Assembly: GCA_045598045.1 (NCBI GenBank)
Contig: JAZLLG010000012.1
Location: forward strand, 1-44,753
Direction of reading: 5' to 3'
DNA length: 44,753 nucleotides
DNA from: RGIG3528 sp045598045
GTDB lineage: Bacteria; Bacillota; Clostridia; Lachnospirales; Lachnospiraceae
Notes under the pieces: model-generated
Database searches by the model: none
What the model saw: only the letters and a program-made list of their open reading frames with translations
What the model was told of the DNA's origin: nothing
In this document: one piece after another, positions 40,215 to 44,753 of the stretch
Numbering within the stretch: the stretch's first letter is position 1
How the letters are laid out: each line of letters opens with the position of its first letter
Position numbers and translations under genes: made by a program

Positions 40215-43200
40215 CCCATCTGGAGCATTGTATGCTTCCGATGGGTTTCCACCCTTACCAGCCCCACTATTTTCAGCCCATTTTTCGTTGGCCTTATCCT
40301 GGAGCTTCTCGGAAATGTCTTTATTTCTCTCAGCTGCTGAACTGTTTCCGCCTGAAGCGGCCCAGCTAACCAATGCAAGTAATAATTCTCCTATAACAGC
40401 AGTCACACCGATAGCAGCCGTTCCACCTTCCGCTACCGGTCCCGCAGGCGTAGCTAAAGATGGCGCAGCAGATCCCATCATTGTACCTGTAAATGCAAGA
40501 GTCGGAAGCGTGGCCCCCATAAAAAACAGAGAGGCTTTTTCGCTTAATTCGGCTACGGCTTCATTATGTTTTGACTGATAATCATACGCAACCGAAAGGC
40601 CAAACAGATATTCCGGCGGTATATAGTCTCCGGCTACCTCGATTAGCTCGTCCACAAAATCGTCACCAACATTCCCGATGATGGTAACAATAGTCTTTGA
40701 TACCGGGAAATTTACAGTAAGATCATTCCCCGAATCGTTGTTGGTCAGAAAAGCCCATACAATATCATCTGAACTAAAGAAATCGAAATAGTCAGATATT
40801 GACTCAAGCTCGTCCAATACCTTTCCCCAGAACTCACCTGCATAATCGCTTATGCTTCTCTTACAGTACCCGCTGGGGTCCGTGTACCTCAGGGGATTGC
40901 TGCCCACGTAGACGTACAGGTTCCTGCCGTCACCGTGGTACCTGTCTTCGTTCAGGAACCTGCCTTCCGCAGGGCTGTAGTTTCTTGCCCTGAGATAATA
41001 GGTCTCAGTTACGCAGTCATACTGCTCCCCTGCATAGAGGATATCGTTTTGGAAGTGAGTCAGAGAGTCTGCAGGCTGCGCTGTGCCCGCCGTTCCGGAT
41101 GCCCTTTCAAGAAGGTTTCCGAATGCATCGTACAGGTATGATTCTACCACGCTTCCGTGGCTGTCCGCAAGGGCTTTCACGTCACCGTGTGAGTTTGTTA
41201 CGACATAGTCGTTTCCTGTACGTTCAATTTCGTTTCCGTAGAGGAAGTTCTTTGTGGAACTCTCAGGAATGCCGCCGTCAACGTTCTCTGTATGTACTTC
41301 GGAAAGGATCAGACCCGAAAGGGTTATGAAGCTGTCCAGAATCTCCGTATACGTTCCGGTTAACCCGTTTCCTGACGGATTTCCCGTGTTGCTTCCGCTT
41401 ACATACGTCTTCCTTGAGTTTCTGAGGTTCTCGGCATCATAGGTGTTTTCCTCCCTGATTACTCCGTTTACGGTTACCGTCAGAAGAAGGTCACGCGGGG
41501 AATAGGTATAGTAGGTGGTACATAACATGTCGGCAAACGCACTGCCGCCTATGGGTTTGTCAATGATTCGGTCTGACATCCCGTTCTTCCCGGCAGTATC
41601 TGTTCCCCCGGTTTCATTTTCTCCCTGTAACGGCTTTTTTATTATGGGAACAATCGTGTCCGAAGCCTTCGGCAGCACTGTCTTAGTTTCAACCGTAAGG
41701 TTACCGTTTCCGTCGTAAACATAGTCTGTCCTTTCCGTTTCCGTGGTTTCACGGACCAGGCGGTTCATTATGTCATAGGTGTATGAGGTTTTCCCGTTCA
41801 CCGTGTCTTCCTTCAGTATGCGGTTTCCCATTGAATCATAGGTATAAGAAATATACAGAGCAGTTGCGGAATCGCCATCCAGGAGATTTACTTCCCTGTT
41901 CCACTTATGGTTCTCCGAAACAAGTCGTGAAAGTCCGTCATAAGAATACGTGACATATTCATCCGGAGTCACCTGACTTATTAGGTTTCCGAGAATATCA
42001 TAATCGTTTTTCTCTGAGTAAATGATGTTTCCGTACCCGTCTGACGTGTTCATACTTGAAACATGCTTAAGTGCATCATAATAATAATCCGTACGGATAC
42101 ACGTATCCCCGGTACTTAATGTCTTTGTACGGAGCGTACCGTCGGCGTTATAGGCATGGGTTACCAGGTCCCCGGTCAGGCCGTCACTTACGGTAAGAAT
42201 GTTTCCCTGTTTATCGTAGGTGTAAGTCACGTCATAGGATAAATCCCCGGTTCCCGCTATGCCGGTTACGTTACCGGCGGCATCATACGATATGGCAAGA
42301 TCATAGTTACTTTCGCCGCGTACTGCCTTGTTTACCGTCCTTCCGAGTTCATCGCAGGTGTAGGTTATGGTGTCTGCGGCCGTTCCGGTTATCTTCTGCT
42401 CTGAAGTCAGGAGCCCGCGGAGATCATATGCATACAAGTATGTCTCGGTGACTGCAGTGTTTCCCGCTTCGTCCCGCACGCTGTATTCTTCCTTACGCAC
42501 GTATCCGAAGGAATCGTACTCTGCAGAGTAAAGTGTTCCGTTCCTGTCGGTCTTTCCCAGTATCCTTCCGTCAAGCCCTCTTGCATATGTTTCCCCTGTA
42601 CCGTCCGGGTAAATAATCCCTGAAAGGTTTCCCGCAGTGTCGTAAACGTATTCCGTCACTGCACCGTTTGCATCCGTTACGCCCGTGACGTTACCGTTTA
42701 AAGCGTACGAATAACGGGTTTCGTATCCGAGGGCATCGGTTACCTTTGTTACGTTTCCCCTGCTGTCCGTTTCATAAAGTGTCACGTTTCCCGCACCGTC
42801 GGTGAAGGACGTCATGTTCCCGTTCACGTCATATGTAAACAGTGAGAGGCTTACAGCGGTGCCCTCCTCCGAAAATGTTTCCGTCTTCAGAAGGTCACCC
42901 GCAAGGTTATAGGAGAAGGTATCAAGTGTTCCCGCGGCATCCTTTCTGCCGGTAACCCTTCCCACGGCATCATAGGAAGCGGTCATGCTGACCGTACCGT
43001 CGGCATCTGTCGTACTTATAAGGCGGTTAAGCGAATCATACGCATATCCTGTTGTATTTCCTGCCGCGTCCGTTAATTCCGTAAGGTTGCCGTTAAGGTC
43101 ATACTTATATCCTGTAACTCCGTTAAGTGCATCCGTTATTTTTATCAGTCTTTCATTAGGGTCGTATTCATAGGATGTAATGTTTCCAAGCGGATCGGTC

Positions 43201-44753
43201 ACCTCCGTAACGTTTCCGCGGGCATTATAGGAATACTTCGTCGCACGTGTTTCCCCGGCACCGTCCGGGTCCGTTTCAGCCTTTGTGAGAACGTTTCCCG
43301 CAGCATCATATGTAAACACGGTTTTTCCGCCTTCAGGATATGTAACCGTAATGATGTTTCCGTTGCCGTCATAGGTATACGCGGTTCTTCCGCCGTAAGG
43401 ATTTATCTCCTCCAGGAGGTTTCCAAGTTTATCATGGACGTATTCCGATACAATGCCGTTTATGTTTTCAAAGACAAGGTTACCCCTCAGGTCATACCCG
43501 TATGAGGCGAAGCTTCCGTCGGAACAGCTTACCTCCGTGAGGTTCCCGTTTACGTCATAAGTGTATTCCGTCACAAACCATGCAGGAGAGTCATCGACGG
43601 CTGTTCCGTTTATGTCCGTATACGTTCCGTAAAGAACAAAGCCTGAATACTTTCTCTCCTCCGTCCGTCTTCCGTTTTTATCATAGGCATACCTTATGAG
43701 TTCACCGTATACGTTCCCGTTTTCTTCCATGACGGGGACGAGTACTTCAGTTACGTTCCCGTTAAGGTTATACTTATATTCCGTTCCTATACGGTCTTCA
43801 TTGTTTTCACCGCGGGCATCCCCTTCCGCATTCATGCTCTTTATTATGTTGCCCATTTCATCATACACGAAGGCTTCCGTAACCGTTCCCGTCGCATCGG
43901 TTACCTTTATGGGACGTCCGAGGGAATCATAGGAATATCCCGTCGTATTCCCGTTGGGATCGGTCACCCTGATGACGAGGCCTCCCGCATCATACACGTA
44001 CGATGTAACTCCTCCGTCGGGTGCAGTCACGCTTTCGAGGTTTCCGACCCTGTCATAGGTATAGATGTATCCCTGCGCGTCCTCGCAGCTTCCGTTTTCG
44101 TTCTGGGTAAGCGCTTTTCCCGTAATATTTCCGTTTACGTCATAGGTCACGCCCGTCGCATTACCGAGAGGGTCTTTTGCACTTACGAGCCGTCCCATTC
44201 CGTCATAGGTATAGGTATATCCGGAGACACGGTTTATATCATCCCCGGTAATGCCTGACACCGTTTCCGCTATCTCTTCCGTGCTGAGGTTTCCTGCAGC
44301 AGATGAAAGGTTTCCTATGGCCGGTATGTCCTTTGCCTGCTCCGGAAGTACGACCTTCACAAGGTTTCCCGCATCATCATAAAACATGAGCTGCGCGTTT
44401 CCGGAAGAATCGACAATACCGGTAATGTTTCCAGCCATGTCATAGGTATAGACAACCGCTCCGGTCTCATCCTCCGTTTTTACGGTCCGGCCATACAGGT
44501 CAAACCCGCCGGTCACGGTTCTTCCGTTTGCGTATTTAACTGTAAGCGGTGTGTTTCCACTTTCCTCAGTATAGGTATATTCCGTGATGTTTCCAAGAGC
44601 ATCCGCAGACCTGATTAGTCTTCCTTCCGTGTCATAGCAGTAAGAAAACACTGAGGTTCCGTTTTCGGTTGTATTTGTACGCTTCTCCGTCAGGTTTCCG
44701 TTTTCATCATACATAAACTCCGTTACGGAGCCTGCCGCATCCGTTACGGAAAG
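39957..44753 (-). CDS. Rhs/YD-repeat polymorphic toxin (5' end outside window)
   Basis: The open frame continues past the window end, so the N-terminus and any secretion signal are missing. The visible 1598 residues hold several dozen YD repeats of the YDxxGNLT/YTYDxxGR type that build the Rhs shell. The conserved core-ending segment YLRARNYSPAEGRFLNEDRY...NPLRYTDPSGY follows, after which the core is normally cut by its own protease activity. The last 303 residues or so form a variable tip: a hydrophobic Ala/Gly-rich stretch (PTLAFTGTMMGSAAPS and AVIGELLLALVSW) and a small C-terminal domain. The tip DNA is AT-rich, the core GC-richer, a usual sign of tip exchange. It probably mediates contact-dependent competition. 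Confidence 0.92.
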   Translation of the reverse strand, partial: LSVTDAAGSVTEFMYDENGNLTEKRTNTTENGTSVFSYCYDTEGRLIRSADALGNITEYTYTEESGNTPLTVKYANGRTVTGGFDLYGRTVKTEDETGAVVYTYDMAGNITGIVDSSGNAQLMFYDDAGNLVKVVLPEQAKDIPAIGNLSSAAGNLSTEEIAETVSGITGDDINRVSGYTYTYDGMGRLVSAKDPLGNATGVTYDVNGNITGKALTQNENGSCEDAQGYIYTYDRVGNLESVTAPDGGVTSYVYDAGGLVIRVTDPNGNTTGYSYDSLGRPIKVTDATGTVTEAFVYDEMGNIIKSMNAEGDARGENNEDRIGTEYKYNLNGNVTEVLVPVMEENGNVYGELIRYAYDKNGRRTEERKYSGFVLYGTYTDINGTAVDDSPAWFVTEYTYDVNGNLTEVSCSDGSFASYGYDLRGNLVFENINGIVSEYVHDKLGNLLEEINPYGGRTAYTYDGNGNIITVTYPEGGKTVFTYDAAGNVLTKAETDPDGAGETRATKYSYNARGNVTEVTDPLGNITSYEYDPNERLIKITDALNGVTGYKYDLNGNLTELTDAAGNTTGYAYDSLNRLISTTDADGTVSMTASYDAVGRVTGRKDAAGTLDTFSYNLAGDLLKTETFSEEGTAVSLSLFTYDVNGNMTSFTDGAGNVTLYETDSRGNVTKVTDALGYETRYSYALNGNVTGVTDANGAVTEYVYDTAGNLSGIIYPDGTGETYARGLDGRILGKTDRNGTLYSAEYDSFGYVRKEEYSVRDEAGNTAVTETYLYAYDLRGLLTSEQKITGTAADTITYTCDELGRTVNKAVRGESNYDLAISYDAAGNVTGIAGTGDLSYDVTYTYDKQGNILTVSDGLTGDLVTHAYNADGTLRTKTLSTGDTCIRTDYYYDALKHVSSMNTSDGYGNIIYSEKNDYDILGNLISQVTPDEYVTYSYDGLSRLVSENHKWNREVNLLDGDSATALYISYTYDSMGNRILKEDTVNGKTSYTYDIMNRLVRETTETERTDYVYDGNGNLTVETKTVLPKASDTIVPIIKKPLQGENETGGTDTAGKNGMSDRIIDKPIGGSAFADMLCTTYYTYSPRDLLLTVTVNGVIREENTYDAENLRNSRKTYVSGSNTGNPSGNGLTGTYTEILDSFITLSGLILSEVHTENVDGGIPESSTKNFLYGNEIERTGNDYVVTNSHGDVKALADSHGSVVESYLYDAFGNLLERASGTAGTAQPADSLTHFQNDILYAGEQYDCVTETYYLRARNYSPAEGRFLNEDRYHGDGRNLYVYVGSNPLRYTDPSGYCKRSISDYAGEFWGKVLDELESISDYFDFFSSDDIVWAFLTNNDSGNDLTVNFPVSKTIVTIIGNVGDDFVDELIEVAGDYIPPEYLFGLSVAYDYQSKHNEAVAELSEKASLFFMGATLPTLAFTGTMMGSAAPSLATPAGPVAEGGTAAIGVTAVIGELLLALVSWAASGGNSSAAERNKDISEKLQDKANEKWAENSGAGKGGNPSEAYNAPDGGGGITSKINANGKEITFGHGGRHLEGTGLNVDNVNNSLADFVSKLDLKEGQFYKGIINIDGVNIEFTSYGVSDFVTNIGTYYTVP

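Noticed and set aside
40900..44700. Dense short repeats that could suggest a CRISPR or tandem array
   Set aside because: The repeats are variable YD-repeat codons of the Rhs core in one continuous frame, without constant spacer/repeat lengths.

Overview
The window reads as chromosome of an anaerobic, low-to-mid G+C Gram-positive bacterium of the class Clostridia, most likely a Lachnospiraceae-type plant-polysaccharide fermenter. This is inferred from the gene types: a bifurcating-type [FeFe] hydrogenase with its Clostridial accessory operon, YesM/YesN-type sugar regulators, lipoproteins with Gram-positive signal peptides, GGAGG ribosome binding sites and TTGxxx-17-TATAAT promoters. I saw no rRNA, tRNA, CRISPR array, insertion sequence or prophage. 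No gene-free stretch exceeds 300 bases.

Layout. (1) 1-5.1 kb, minus strand: hexuronate catabolism (uxuA-uxuB) and a GH31 alpha-glycosidase. Both promoters carry a similar inverted repeat, suggesting one regulator. (2) 5.2-10.35 kb, minus strand: a six-gene accessory operon encoding two DRTGG-like proteins, an RsbW-like ATPase, a sensory-type hydrogenase-like Fe-S protein, a membrane EAL-domain c-di-GMP phosphodiesterase and a PHP phosphoesterase. (3) 10.6-15.7 kb, plus strand: the divergent hydrogenase operon hydC - ATPase - [2Fe-2S] ferredoxin - hydB - hydA. It has a Rex-like operator and a structured leader in front and a strong terminator behind. (4) 15.8-25.0 kb, minus strand: housekeeping and stress genes (Na/Pi cotransporter, a NifX-SlyD fusion, a histidine phosphatase, a three-domain S1 protein, an OGG1-type glycosylase overlapping an anion permease gene, a flotillin, peptidase T). 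(5) 25.2-27.5 kb, plus strand: two exported proteins, one with a Big_2-like domain and one a lipoprotein resembling trigger factor. (6) 27.6-34.3 kb, minus strand: a ParA/MinD-like protein without the P-loop lysine, a GH105-type lipoprotein, an alpha/beta hydrolase, and a substrate-binding lipoprotein / histidine kinase / response regulator set. (7) 34.5-39.4 kb, plus strand, divergent from that set: an ABC importer with a fused double permease and an unusually long ATPase. (8) 39.6-44.75 kb, minus strand: a small putative immunity gene and a large Rhs polymorphic toxin gene whose 5' end lies beyond the window.

How it fits together. The uxuAB, GH31 and GH105 genes point to pectin and other uronate-rich plant polymers as food. 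The hydrogenase disposes of the reducing power from fermentation, and the Rex-like site would tie its expression to NADH/NAD+. The most unusual arrangement is a c-di-GMP phosphodiesterase gene inside the hydrogenase accessory operon, which may link redox or H2 sensing to second-messenger turnover. Other things worth attention are the NifX - Cys/His linker - SlyD fusion, the roughly 115-residue insertion in the ABC ATPase, the Rhs tip with its immunity gene, and the shared operator.

All family names come from reading motifs by eye. No database search was run.
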